From Thalassobacillus cyri (GTDB taxonomy: Bacteria; Bacillota; Bacilli; Bacillales; Halobacillaceae), in contig NZ_FNQR01000018.1 in the NCBI RefSeq assembly GCF_900107755.1, forward strand, positions 1-64,000: a DNA stretch of 64,000 bases, read 5' to 3'. Shown piece after piece: positions 34,542 to 42,788 of the stretch. Under the pieces are notes generated by a model. That model did not search any database, was not told the origin of the DNA, and saw only the letters and a program-made list of their open reading frames with translations. The translations under genes were made by a program, and so were the position numbers. Numbering within the stretch: position 1 is the first letter of the stretch; every line of letters starts with the position of its first letter.

Positions 34542-34609
34542 TTATTAAAAGAACAATGATTATGATAAGATTGATTTGTGTGAATATTCTATGAGGTGGA
34601 GAGATCGTG

Positions 34610-35053
34610 ATGACGCGCTTACTGGTTTTGAATGGACCCAATTTGAATTTACTAGGGAAACGGGAGCCGGGTATATACGGCCAGGGTACCTTGAAAGATG
34701 CAGTGGATCTGGTGAAAGAAACCGCTGAGGAACATGAGGCTGAGGCTGATGCTTATCAGTCGAATCATGAAGGGGATTTAGTGGATGCCATCCAACAAGC
34801 TGAAGGAAAGTATGATGGCATCATATTTAACCCAGCTGCTTATACACATACAAGCATTGCTCTTAGAGACGCCATCAGCGCAGTCGATGTTCCAGTAGTA
34901 GAGGTGCATATTTCCAATGTTCATCAAAGGGAGTCGTTCCGGCAGCACTCCATGCTAGCACCGGTCTGTAAAGGACAGGTAGTGGGACTAGGGTTGATAG
35001 GGTACCGCTTGGCTGCATTAGCTCTTTTAGAAAGTTTTGAAGGGAGAAGATAA
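34610..35053 (+). CDS. aroQ: Type II 3-dehydroquinate dehydratase
   Basis: 147 residues, the usual size of the dodecameric type II enzyme. The active-site tyrosine loop is GPNLNLLGKREPGIYG (about 8-23), then SNHEG, NPAAYTHTS with the substrate asparagine, and HISNVHQRESFR with the catalytic histidine nearby. It dehydrates 3-dehydroquinate in the shikimate pathway. ATG 34610 is preferred to the adjacent GTG 34607 by spacing from AGGTGGAGA. The M24 peptidase starts two bases after its stop. Confidence 0.95.
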   Translation: MTRLLVLNGPNLNLLGKREPGIYGQGTLKDAVDLVKETAEEHEAEADAYQSNHEGDLVDAIQQAEGKYDGIIFNPAAYTHTSIALRDAISAVDVPVVEVHISNVHQRESFRQHSMLAPVCKGQVVGLGLIGYRLAALALLESFEGRR

Positions 35054-35054
35054 T

Positions 35055-36116
35055 ATGGATAAAATTCGGGGAATTAGACAAAGCATTCAGGATATGGATA
35101 TAGATGCACTGTTAGTAACGAGTGACAAGAACCGTCGTTATCTTACTGGTTTCACCGGTAGCGCTGGGGCCGTATTAATTACTGGGGAAGACGCTCTTTT
35201 CATCACTGATTTCCGTTATACTCAACAAGCAGAAGAGCAGGCAAAAGGTTATAAGATTGTCGAGCATAAAAAAACTTTAGTAGAAGAGATCGCTGATCAA
35301 GTAGATCGATTGGGTCTAAAAACAGTAGGTTTTGAACAAGATCTTCTTACATATGGGAACCACCGCCAATATGAGCAGAAATTCGGGGCAGAATTGGTGC
35401 CTACATCAGGCTTGGTTGAGAAATTAAGGTTGATAAAGACGGAGGAAGAGATTAGTATATTAAAGGATGCTGTCAAAATTGCAGATGATGCTTTTGAACA
35501 CATTTTAACCTATATCAAACCTGGGATAAGAGAAATCGATGTGGCTAATGAACTTGAATTCTTCATGCGTAAACAAGGAGCTACTTCATCCAGTTTTGAT
35601 ATCATCGTAGCTTCAGGAGAACGTTCTGCTTATCCACATGGAGTAGCCTCAGAAAAAGAAATCCAGTCTGGAGAGCTTGTAACATTAGATTTTGGTGCCC
35701 TATATAAGGGGTATTGTTCCGATATAACACGTACCGTCGCTGTAGGCGAAATAAGCGATGAACTGAAGAAGATATACGACACAGTATTGGAAGCTCAATT
35801 ACGTGGAATGGATGGTCTCGCTTCAGGAATTACGGGTAAAGAAGCGGATGCATTGACGAGGGATTACATCAAGGAAAAAGGATATGGAGAATATTTTGGC
35901 CACTCTACCGGTCATGGTATTGGACTTGATGTCCACGAGGGACCAGGATTATCACATCGCAGCGACAAAGTATTAGAAGCTGGTATGGTGGTAACCGTAG
36001 AGCCTGGGATTTATGTTCCAGGAGTTGGCGGATGCAGAATTGAAGACGATGCATTGATTACTGATACAGGTAATGAACGACTAAGCAAATCACCGAAAGA
36101 ATTAATTACCTTATAG
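35055..36116 (+). CDS. yqhT: M24-family Xaa-Pro peptidase (YqhT)
   Basis: 353 residues: a creatinase-type N-terminal domain (about 1-120) and a pita-bread metallopeptidase domain. Metal ligands can be seen in DFGALYKGYCSDITRT (two Asp), GHSTGHGIGLDVHEGP (His), VEPGIYV (Glu) and RIEDDAL (Glu). It cleaves X-Pro dipeptides or N-terminal X-Pro bonds. The start is ATG 35055, right after the aroQ stop, with GGGAGAAG upstream. It is linked to efp, whose product acts on polyproline stretches; the pairing is conserved in Bacilli. Confidence 0.92.
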   Translation: MDKIRGIRQSIQDMDIDALLVTSDKNRRYLTGFTGSAGAVLITGEDALFITDFRYTQQAEEQAKGYKIVEHKKTLVEEIADQVDRLGLKTVGFEQDLLTYGNHRQYEQKFGAELVPTSGLVEKLRLIKTEEEISILKDAVKIADDAFEHILTYIKPGIREIDVANELEFFMRKQGATSSSFDIIVASGERSAYPHGVASEKEIQSGELVTLDFGALYKGYCSDITRTVAVGEISDELKKIYDTVLEAQLRGMDGLASGITGKEADALTRDYIKEKGYGEYFGHSTGHGIGLDVHEGPGLSHRSDKVLEAGMVVTVEPGIYVPGVGGCRIEDDALITDTGNERLSKSPKELITL

Positions 36117-36145
36117 GCTAAACCTGGGAAAAGGAGAGAATTTAA

Positions 36146-36703
36146 ATGATTTCAGTAAATGATTTTAAGACTGGATTAACTATCGAAGTAGATGGGGAAA
36201 TCTGGTCCGTAGTAGAATTCCAACATGTTAAACCTGGGAAAGGAGCAGCATTTGTTAGATCCAAGCTTCGAAACCTGAGAAATGGTAATATCCAGGAGAA
36301 AACATTCCGTGGTGGGGAAAAAGTAGAACGGGCACATATCGAAACAAATAAAATGCAATATCTATATTCCTCCGGTGATGCTCATACATTTATGGATAAC
36401 AATACGTATGAACAGTTGGAACTTCAAACAAATCAAATTGAATACGAATTGAAATTTTTGAAAGAAAATATGGAAGTCAGTATTCAAACGTATCAGGGGG
36501 AAGTCATTGGTGTTGAATTACCGAATAACGTAGAGCTTAAAGTTACGGAAACAGAGCCAGGTGTTAAAGGTGATACTGCCAGTGGCGGAACTAAACCTGC
36601 TACAGTTGAAACTGGTTTGGTTGTGCAGGTTCCTTTCTTCGTCAATGAAGGAGATACACTAATCATCAATACATCGGATGGGAAATATGTTTCCCGCGGA
36701 TAA
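36146..36703 (+). CDS. efp: Translation elongation factor P
   Basis: 185 residues, standard size. Three beta-barrel domains; the loop residue that is modified is Lys32 in KPGKGAAF. It relieves ribosome stalling at consecutive prolines. The [10 protein letters not shown] end and the GDTLIINT motif are typical. ATG 36146 follows AAAGGAGAG. It closes the aroQ-yqhT-efp unit, ended by the terminator at 36722. Confidence 0.96.
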   Translation: MISVNDFKTGLTIEVDGEIWSVVEFQHVKPGKGAAFVRSKLRNLRNGNIQEKTFRGGEKVERAHIETNKMQYLYSSGDAHTFMDNNTYEQLELQTNQIEYELKFLKENMEVSIQTYQGEVIGVELPNNVELKVTETEPGVKGDTASGGTKPATVETGLVVQVPFFVNEGDTLIINTSDGKYVSRG

Positions 36704-36721
36704 TTAAATAGAAATAACGCA

Positions 36722-36748
36722 GCACGTCACGATTCTGAATCGTGGCGT
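36722..36748 (+). terminator. Terminator after efp
   Basis: CACG-CACGATT / AATCGTG-CGTG stem with CTG loop and seven T's. Confidence 0.9.
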
Positions 36749-36756
36749 GTTTTTTT

Positions 36757-36940
36757 ATGGGTATAAGCTTTACCATGTTTACCATTAGTCAGCAAAGCAA
36801 GTAAAGCAAGTCTTCTCCGGCTCGTGTACTTCCTTCTCCTCCCTAAGATAAGGCGAAATCGCTTCGCTTCGCTCCTTGTTTTTCTTTATCTCCTACGATT
36901 CAGTACAGTCCATGGCTGAACGTTCGCTTCCGCTTTTGAT
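36757..36940. other. Gene-free spacer before spoIIIAA
   Basis: About 180 bases with no coding frame I can support. It holds tandem-like AAAGCAAGTAAAGCAAGTC and GCGAAATCGCTTCGCTTCGC stretches, which can fold on themselves. B. subtilis has yqhV in this spot; it is absent here. Confidence 0.5.
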
Positions 36941-36941
36941 G

Positions 36942-36970
36942 GTCATATACATTTTTGTAGTGCATACATT
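36942..36970 (+). promoter_or_regulatory. Sigma-E-type promoter of the spoIIIA operon
   Basis: GTCATATA, a 13-base spacer, then CATACATT match the sigma-E consensus (GTCATATT / CATACAAT) with good spacing. It lies 27 bases before the first possible spoIIIAA start, consistent with mother-cell expression during engulfment. Confidence 0.8.
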
Positions 36971-37005
36971 TACATTAAAGAGTTGGTGGATGGGGTGTGG
37001 TTTTA

Positions 37006-37983
37006 TTGAGAGAGATCATAGGGTTATTTCCTGAAGTAATGCAGCCGGTCCTTGAAAAAGATGTGGACTGGAGTTCTGTTCAGGAAATTAGAATTCGTGT
37101 TGGACAACCAGTCGAACTGGTCTACCATCAACGCTATGAATGGATAGAACGATTGATACCTACAGAGACAGAAAAGAATCATATTCTTAACCAGGTTAGT
37201 CAATTTTCTTTGTACCGACTTGAGGATGAATTACGAGAAGGGTTTATCACCATTGAAGGGGGACACCGTATCGGATTGGCTGGCAAAGTTAATACCACCA
37301 ATGGAACTGTCCAAGCCATCCGTTATATCGCTTCTTTCAACATAAGAGTGGCAAGGGAAAGTCGTGGAGCAGCCCGATCATTGATGGAGCGCCTTATTCA
37401 TCAAGGAAACTACTGCAATACATTGATAATAGGAGCACCACAAACAGGAAAAACAACACTCCTGAGAGATATCACTTACCACATCAGTACAGGCTGGAAG
37501 GGAGTGGGAGCTAAGAAGGTCGCTGTTATTGATGAAAGGTCTGAACTCGGGGCAAGTATTCATGGTGTGCCCCAGCTGGATCTAGGGAGGCGTACGGACA
37601 TCATGGATGCCTGTCCTAAATCTGAAGGCATGATGATGATGATCAGGTCCATGTCACCTGAGGTGCTGGTGGTTGATGAAATAGGACATCAAAGGGATGT
37701 AGACGCTATCCAGGAGGCGATTAATGCTGGCGTGACATTATATTGCACGGTTCATGGAAACAGTTTAGATGAATTGAGAAAGCGTCCATCTATTAAACAG
37801 CTTTTAGATCAACGGGTATTTAAGAGGTTTATCATTTTGCGTAAGGAATTCAACCGACCGGCAAGCAAAGCTGTGATTTTGAATGAAATTGAAAACATCA
37901 TGGATGTGACTGCAGGAGGGAGTGCGAATGAAGTGGATCGGAGCCCTGTTATTACTAGCCGCCACAACATGGGTGGGATTTGA
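37006..37983 (+). CDS. spoIIIAA: Stage III sporulation ATPase SpoIIIAA
   Basis: About 325 residues, related to secretion ATPases. Walker A GAPQTGKTT is at about 143-151, with AVIDERSE and the Walker B VLVVDEIGHQ later. It is thought to power the SpoIIIA-SpoIIQ channel joining mother cell and forespore. TTG 37006 aligns with the start of B. subtilis SpoIIIAA and has a GGGGTGTGG site; GTG 36997 is an in-frame alternative. Its 3' end overlaps spoIIIAB by 56 bases. Confidence 0.9.
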   Translation: MREIIGLFPEVMQPVLEKDVDWSSVQEIRIRVGQPVELVYHQRYEWIERLIPTETEKNHILNQVSQFSLYRLEDELREGFITIEGGHRIGLAGKVNTTNGTVQAIRYIASFNIRVARESRGAARSLMERLIHQGNYCNTLIIGAPQTGKTTLLRDITYHISTGWKGVGAKKVAVIDERSELGASIHGVPQLDLGRRTDIMDACPKSEGMMMMIRSMSPEVLVVDEIGHQRDVDAIQEAINAGVTLYCTVHGNSLDELRKRPSIKQLLDQRVFKRFIILRKEFNRPASKAVILNEIENIMDVTAGGSANEVDRSPVITSRHNMGGI

Positions 37984-38440
37984 GGTTGCTCGTAAGTTCA
38001 AACAGCGCCCAAGACAAATTAAGCAATGGAAGCATGCATTGCAGATGCTCGAAGCTGAAATGGTATATGGGCAGACACCACTTTTAGAAGCATGTAAATA
38101 CCTATCTAAACAGATGCAAGATCCGATTTCGTGGTTCTTTCGAGACTTGGCTTCAGCAAAAAACACATCTGGTTTAGACTTCAGTCAATTATGGGAGAAA
38201 GAATTAGATCGTCACTGGGGGTACACCTCCCTGGGAGAAAATGAAAAAGAGATATTGAAGCAATTTGGACAAACGCTTGGACAACAGGATCTCTTGCACC
38301 AAAAGAAACAAGTCCAATTGGCTTTGAGTCATTTAGATAGAGAACTGGAAGACGCTTTAGGCATTTATCATCAATACAACAAAACCGTAAAAGGATTAGG
38401 ATTCCTGACTGGTTTACTTATCGTGTTGTTACTCATCTAA
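37928..38440 (+). CDS. spoIIIAB: Stage III sporulation protein SpoIIIAB
   Basis: 170 residues, related to GspF/PilC platform proteins. One helix at the N terminus (about 3-20) and one at the C terminus (about 152-170) flank a cytoplasmic helical domain beginning KFKQRPRQIKQWKHALQML. It should contact the SpoIIIAA ATPase in the mother-cell membrane. The start is ATG 37928, five bases after GGAGGGAG (37916-37922); it lies inside the 3' end of spoIIIAA. Confidence 0.9.
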   Translation: MKWIGALLLLAATTWVGFEVARKFKQRPRQIKQWKHALQMLEAEMVYGQTPLLEACKYLSKQMQDPISWFFRDLASAKNTSGLDFSQLWEKELDRHWGYTSLGENEKEILKQFGQTLGQQDLLHQKKQVQLALSHLDRELEDALGIYHQYNKTVKGLGFLTGLLIVLLLI

Positions 38441-38457
38441 GGAGGAGGCCGAAGACT

Positions 38458-38664
38458 GTGATTCAAGATGCCACTGTATTATTTCAAATTGCAGGTATTG
38501 GAATTATCGTAGCAATGATTCATAGCATATTGAAGCAGATGGGAAAAGAAGAAATCGCTCAAGTGGTTACCCTGGTCGGGTTTATCATTGTACTCTTCAT
38601 TGTTCTGAATGGTCTTGCTGATCTATTTCAGCAAATCAAATCGGTATTTTTATTCCAGGGATAG
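38458..38664 (+). CDS. spoIIIAC: Stage III sporulation protein SpoIIIAC
   Basis: 68 residues, two helices (about 8-22 and 36-60) around a polar loop KQMGKEEIAQV. Size and hydrophobic pattern are those of SpoIIIAC, a small channel component that is paralogous to SpoIIIAD. GTG 38458 is the start, with AAGGAGGAGG ahead. It lies within the spoIIIA operon, 17 bases after spoIIIAB. Confidence 0.92.
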   Translation: MIQDATVLFQIAGIGIIVAMIHSILKQMGKEEIAQVVTLVGFIIVLFIVLNGLADLFQQIKSVFLFQG

Positions 38665-38670
38665 TCTTGT

Positions 38671-39060
38671 ATGGATATCTTACAAATCGTCGCAATCAGT
38701 ATTGTGTCCAGTATATTGATTTTGTTATTGAAAGAACAGAAGTCCTCACTTGCGTTCATGCTTGCTATTTTTACAGGCTTGATTATCTTTCTGACTCTGA
38801 TTCAACAGATTTCCCATATTTTCTTATTGATCGATTATATGGCTGGAAAAGCAAACATTCATGGGATGTATGTAGAAACGATTTTAAAGATTATAGGGAT
38901 TGCTTATATCGCAGAATTTGGTGCTCACTTAACTAAAGATGCAGGGTTATCTTCCATCGCTTCGAAAATTGAATTGGCAGGTAAGGTATTCATTCTCCTT
39001 CTATCCATACCAATTCTCACTGCACTGATCGAAGCGATTTTAGGTTTCTTTCCTGGATAA
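38671..39060 (+). CDS. spoIIIAD: Stage III sporulation protein SpoIIIAD
   Basis: 129 residues with about four helices; it begins MDILQIVAISIVSSILILLL and contains the LLKEQKSSLAFMLA and EFGAHLTKDAGLSSIASKIE segments typical of SpoIIIAD. It is a membrane part of the mother cell-forespore channel. The gap to spoIIIAC is six bases and its stop overlaps sequence just before spoIIIAE. A second frame through this gene is not coding. Confidence 0.92.
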   Translation: MDILQIVAISIVSSILILLLKEQKSSLAFMLAIFTGLIIFLTLIQQISHIFLLIDYMAGKANIHGMYVETILKIIGIAYIAEFGAHLTKDAGLSSIASKIELAGKVFILLLSIPILTALIEAILGFFPG

Positions 39061-39086
39061 TGATGAAAGAAGGGGGATGGGCAGAA

Positions 39087-40259
39087 ATGATAAAGCCCTC
39101 CTTAGTCTCGCTATTATTAATCTTATTCTTCTTGTTAATCCCTGCAGGACAAACCTTCGCTGAAGTAAGTCATCCGACAGGACCTGAACCTTTAATGGAA
39201 AACATTGATTTTCGTGAATTGAATGAATACTGGAGTTCGATCGTTCGTGAATATGGTGGTTATTTACCCGAGTTGAAACAGATGAATATCAAAGAGATGG
39301 CCGAGCAGACCTCAGAGGTTACGATAACTGATTGGCTTACAGGTTTTCTCAAATACTTTTTTCATGAATTGATTGCAAATGGCAAACTGTTGGGAAGTTT
39401 GATTTTTTTAACTTTGTTCATCACGGTGCTGCAAACATTACAAAGTGCATTTGAGCAGACAGCAGTAAGCAAGGTCGCATATATGATCGTATACCTGGTG
39501 TTGATCATGCTGGCTCTCAATAGTTTTCATTTAGCCGTATCTTATACCAGTGATGCTATCGATGCCATGAGCGCTTTTATCATTGGCCTGCTTCCATTAT
39601 TACTGGGTATCATGGCTACCTTTGGTCATATGGTGTCTTTATCATTTTTTCATCCGATTATTATTTTCCTTATCCAAGTGAGCGGGGTACTGATTTCAAA
39701 AGTGATTCTACCGCTCTTCTATTTATCTGCATTATTATTGATGACGAGTTCGCTGACCGATAAATATAAAGTCGATCAACTTGCACAGTTGTTACGAAAT
39801 GTAGGGCTGGGTTTGTTAGGGACTTTCTTGACGATTTTCCTGGGAGTCATATCTGTTCAAGGTGCTGCTACTGCCATACAGGATGGGGTGGCGATGAAAA
39901 CAGCACGTTTTGTCACTGGAAACTTTGTCCCTGTGATCGGAAGGCTATTTACAGATGCTACCGATACAGTACTTGGAGCTTCGTTATTACTAAAAAATAC
40001 AATTGGCTTGGCTGGAGTAATCATTGTAATTGGACTGGCTTTGTTTCCCGCACTAAAAGTGTTGGCAATTGCACTTACCTTCAAAGTCGCAGCTGCTGTG
40101 CTGCAGCCAATCGGAAATGGTCCCGTCGTAACAAGCATCTCTATCATCAGTAAACATATCCTGTATATATTTGCCTGTTTACTAACAGTTACCTTTATGT
40201 TCTTCCTGTTAATTGCCATTTTAGTAGCAGCAAGCAATTTGACAATGATGGTTCGGTAA
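39087..40259 (+). CDS. spoIIIAE: Stage III sporulation protein SpoIIIAE
   Basis: 390 residues: a signal peptide (about 1-25, ending GQTFAE), an extracytoplasmic stretch with LNEYWSSIVREYGGYLPEL (split near residues 42-62), then seven or eight helices. It is the largest membrane component of the SpoIIIA channel. The start is ATG 39087, after GAAGGGGGATGG; codons at 39060 and 39063 are in frame but upstream of that site. About the same size as B. subtilis SpoIIIAE (399). Confidence 0.92.
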   Translation: MIKPSLVSLLLILFFLLIPAGQTFAEVSHPTGPEPLMENIDFRELNEYWSSIVREYGGYLPELKQMNIKEMAEQTSEVTITDWLTGFLKYFFHELIANGKLLGSLIFLTLFITVLQTLQSAFEQTAVSKVAYMIVYLVLIMLALNSFHLAVSYTSDAIDAMSAFIIGLLPLLLGIMATFGHMVSLSFFHPIIIFLIQVSGVLISKVILPLFYLSALLLMTSSLTDKYKVDQLAQLLRNVGLGLLGTFLTIFLGVISVQGAATAIQDGVAMKTARFVTGNFVPVIGRLFTDATDTVLGASLLLKNTIGLAGVIIVIGLALFPALKVLAIALTFKVAAAVLQPIGNGPVVTSISIISKHILYIFACLLTVTFMFFLLIAILVAASNLTMMVR

Positions 40260-40272
40260 GGAGGAAAAAACA

Positions 40273-40878
40273 GTGGCTTTCATTATTCAATGGGTGACGG
40301 AGATCGTAATATTCCTTCTCTTGGCAATGGTGATAGATTTCCTGCTCCCTTCCGGTAAAATGCAAAAGTATGCCAGACTGGCGATTTCGTTAATCCTTGT
40401 ATTGATTTTCTTAAACCCATTGTTCAGGCTATTCAATACAGATATTAATCAGTTGATACAAACACAGGCACAAATATTCGCGAATCAGACTATGGAAGAA
40501 GAAACTTTAAAAAAATCAGTAGAATCAAAGAAAAATGAAATACAAGCGTCCCAGGATGCATATATATTAGAACAAATGGTTGTCCAAATGAAATCTCAAG
40601 CTGAAGAAACGCTGGCTCAAGACTATGAGGTGGAGATACAGGATATCAATTTTCTCTTTACTCAGGAGCAGAAGGATATAGAACATCTCGAATCGGTGGT
40701 TGTTACGTTAGCTAAAGAAGAAGTGATTGATTCGATAGACCAGGTCGAGATTGACTTAGAAGCTTCTGAGGAAAAAAGAGACAAGCAAATGGATGAAGCC
40801 ATTACATCCTATTTAGCACAGCTTTGGCAGTTAAAACAAAATCAAATAACGATTCAATGGGAGGGTGCAAATGAGTAA
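40273..40878 (+). CDS. spoIIIAF: Stage III sporulation protein SpoIIIAF
   Basis: 201 residues: two N-terminal helices (about 3-25 and 33-52) then an extracytoplasmic domain with long charged helices (about 60-150) and a ring-forming fold typical of SpoIIIAF. The family resembles ring-building motif proteins of type III secretion systems. GTG 40273 follows GGAGGAAAAAA. Its end overlaps the ribosome site and start of spoIIIAG. Confidence 0.9.
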   Translation: MAFIIQWVTEIVIFLLLAMVIDFLLPSGKMQKYARLAISLILVLIFLNPLFRLFNTDINQLIQTQAQIFANQTMEEETLKKSVESKKNEIQASQDAYILEQMVVQMKSQAEETLAQDYEVEIQDINFLFTQEQKDIEHLESVVVTLAKEEVIDSIDQVEIDLEASEEKRDKQMDEAITSYLAQLWQLKQNQITIQWEGANE

Positions 40879-41491
40879 ATGGCAGGATATTTTCTCTTTC
40901 CTTAAAAAAGAGGATGGGAAAAAGCTGAATAAGCGAGGGTACATCGTGCTAATCGGTTTGATTGGTCTGTTGCTCTTGATGGTAGGGAACATCTTCCAGA
41001 AACCTTCCCCGGACCCCATAGATTTGGCAGCCCCTTCTGACTCAGGAGCCGCAGCAGAAACCTCCATTAATAATGCTGATACGAATGAGGGGATCAAGGA
41101 ATTGGAAGATAGTTATGAAAAAGAACTTACGCCCTTGTTAGAAAACATCAAGGGAGTAAGTGAAGTTGAAGTGATGGTAAACCTGGGGGCGACAAAAGAA
41201 AAACTATATGACAAAAACCTCATTATTGGCAAACAAACAACCCAAGAGTCAGATAAAAATGGTGGAGAAAGGAGTATTGAGGATTACTCTCGGGAGCAGC
41301 AGCTGGTGCTAGTTAGACAGGGCGATCAAGAGCTTCCGTTATTGATACAAACAAAAAAACCAAATGTTAAAGGGGTGTTGGTGGTAGCGAAGGGTGTGGA
41401 TCATATGCAAGTCAAACAATGGGTAGTAGAAGCGGTTTCACGAGTAATGGATGTACCGAGCCACAGGGTATCGGTTATGCCGAAAAATTAA
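40871..41491 (+). CDS. spoIIIAG: Stage III sporulation protein SpoIIIAG
   Basis: 206 residues with a cytoplasmic lead, one helix (about 23-40) and a domain facing the intermembrane space. SpoIIIAG forms a large ring in the SpoIIIA-SpoIIQ complex; family segments seen are ELTPLLENIKGVSEVEVMVNLG and VKGVLVVAKGVD. ATG 40871 is chosen after GGGAGGGTG; GTG 40865 lies within that site. It overlaps spoIIIAF by eight bases. Confidence 0.92.
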   Translation: MSKWQDIFSFLKKEDGKKLNKRGYIVLIGLIGLLLLMVGNIFQKPSPDPIDLAAPSDSGAAAETSINNADTNEGIKELEDSYEKELTPLLENIKGVSEVEVMVNLGATKEKLYDKNLIIGKQTTQESDKNGGERSIEDYSREQQLVLVRQGDQELPLLIQTKKPNVKGVLVVAKGVDHMQVKQWVVEAVSRVMDVPSHRVSVMPKN

Positions 41492-41506
41492 TAAGGGGGA
41501 AGCGTA

Positions 41507-42055
41507 ATGGTTAAAAAGCAAACCGTTTGGTTATTGACGATGTTGAGTTTGATGATTGTATTAAGTGTATATTACATGACTGCACCAGAAGGCGATGAGA
41601 TGGCCTTTATCAATGAGGAAGATGTGAGCCAGAACGAAAACGGTGAAGAGATGCCGGCTGATGCAAATGGTGAGGGGACAGCCATCTCTCAGATGTCTAC
41701 TGAGGAATTGTTCGCAGCGATTCGGATGGAGAAACAAGATGCAAGAGATAAACACCATGAGCAATTATCTGATATCGTAGCTTCCAGTGACTATAGCACG
41801 GAAGAAAAGAATGATGCACTTCAAGAAATGCAGCAGCTGCAAGAGCTACAGACCAAGGAATCCATTTTAGAAACTACCATCCAGGCTAATGCCCAATATG
41901 ATGATGTACTGGTCAGAGTGGAAGACGATGTCATTAATGTCACTGTTAAAGCTAATGAGCTTTCGAAAAAAGAAACGAACAATATCATTAAAATGGCTGT
42001 GGATGAATTCGGAGAAAAGCCAGTCCGGGTAAAATTCCAGCCATCCAGTTCATAA
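41507..42055 (+). CDS. spoIIIAH: Stage III sporulation protein SpoIIIAH
   Basis: 182 residues with one helix (about 7-24), a long acidic linker (about 28-70) and a YscJ/FliF-like ring domain at the C terminus ending GEKPVRVKFQPSS. In the intermembrane space SpoIIIAH binds SpoIIQ from the forespore, locking the two membranes together. ATG 41507 follows AAGGGGGAAG. Last gene of the operon, followed by a terminator. Confidence 0.93.
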   Translation: MVKKQTVWLLTMLSLMIVLSVYYMTAPEGDEMAFINEEDVSQNENGEEMPADANGEGTAISQMSTEELFAAIRMEKQDARDKHHEQLSDIVASSDYSTEEKNDALQEMQQLQELQTKESILETTIQANAQYDDVLVRVEDDVINVTVKANELSKKETNNIIKMAVDEFGEKPVRVKFQPSSS

Positions 42056-42081
42056 ATAAGGGATCCTCATAAAGAGTCCTC

Positions 42082-42114
42082 AGGCTGTCGAGAAAGTCTC
42101 GGCAGCTTTTTTGT
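42082..42114 (+). terminator. Terminator after the spoIIIA operon
   Basis: GCTGTCGAGA / TCTCGGCAGC stem with AAG loop and six T's. Confidence 0.9.
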
Positions 42115-42170
42115 GTTCTTTTGTTAACAAGGACCAAGGTACCTTTTTAGAAAACGCATTTAGAGCAAAG

Positions 42171-42200
42171 TTGAAGTTTATACGACATTTATCGTAGAAT
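42171..42200 (+). promoter_or_regulatory. Probable SigA promoter of accBC
   Basis: TTGAAG, an 18-base spacer, then TAGAAT, about 60 bases upstream of accB. Confidence 0.45.
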
Positions 42201-42262
42201 GTTAGAAGGAGTTATTAATACCTGTTATTAAATACGCAATAAAAAAACAAGGGGTGCCATCT

Positions 42263-42775
42263 ATGTTGAAAGTTCAAGAAATCAGAGAATTGATAAAATT
42301 GATTGATGATTCAAAAATCGATGAATTCTGTTATGAAACGAACGGAACGAAAGTAACCATGAAAAAACAAGGCGGACAAGTTGTCAGCCAACAAGTAGCA
42401 GAGCCAGTACAACCTGCTGCTCCAGCGACGGTAGAGAAGCAAGCTCCAGTTGAGCAAGCGCCAGAAAAACCAGCTGAAAAACCTGCACAGGAAGAGAACA
42501 AGCAGGAAACTCCAGCAGCAGCGTCGCCTGATTATGATTCAGAAGTTACCTCACCAATGGTGGGAACCTTCTATGCAGCTTCCTCACCAGAAAATGATCC
42601 ATACGTACAAATAGGCGATAAAGTAAAACCTGATTCTGTCGTTTGTATTGTTGAAGCGATGAAATTATTTAATGAAATTGAAGCGGAAGTAGCCGGAGAG
42701 ATTGTAGAAATCTTAGTAGAGGATGGAGAATTAGTTGAATATGGGCAGCCGCTTTTCCGGGTAAAGAAGGTTTAA
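42263..42775 (+). CDS. accB: Biotin carboxyl carrier protein of acetyl-CoA carboxylase
   Basis: 170 residues: an N-terminal segment starting [17 protein letters not shown], an Ala/Pro/Glu-rich flexible linker (about 45-88), and a biotinyl domain. The biotin lysine is in [11 protein letters not shown] (Lys134). It carries CO2 from biotin carboxylase to the transferase in malonyl-CoA synthesis. ATG 42263 is favoured over GTG 42254, which lies within the AAGGGGTG site. accC follows after 13 bases. Confidence 0.95.
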   Translation: MLKVQEIRELIKLIDDSKIDEFCYETNGTKVTMKKQGGQVVSQQVAEPVQPAAPATVEKQAPVEQAPEKPAEKPAQEENKQETPAAASPDYDSEVTSPMVGTFYAASSPENDPYVQIGDKVKPDSVVCIVEAMKLFNEIEAEVAGEIVEILVEDGELVEYGQPLFRVKKV

Positions 42776-42788
42776 TGGGGGTGGCTAT

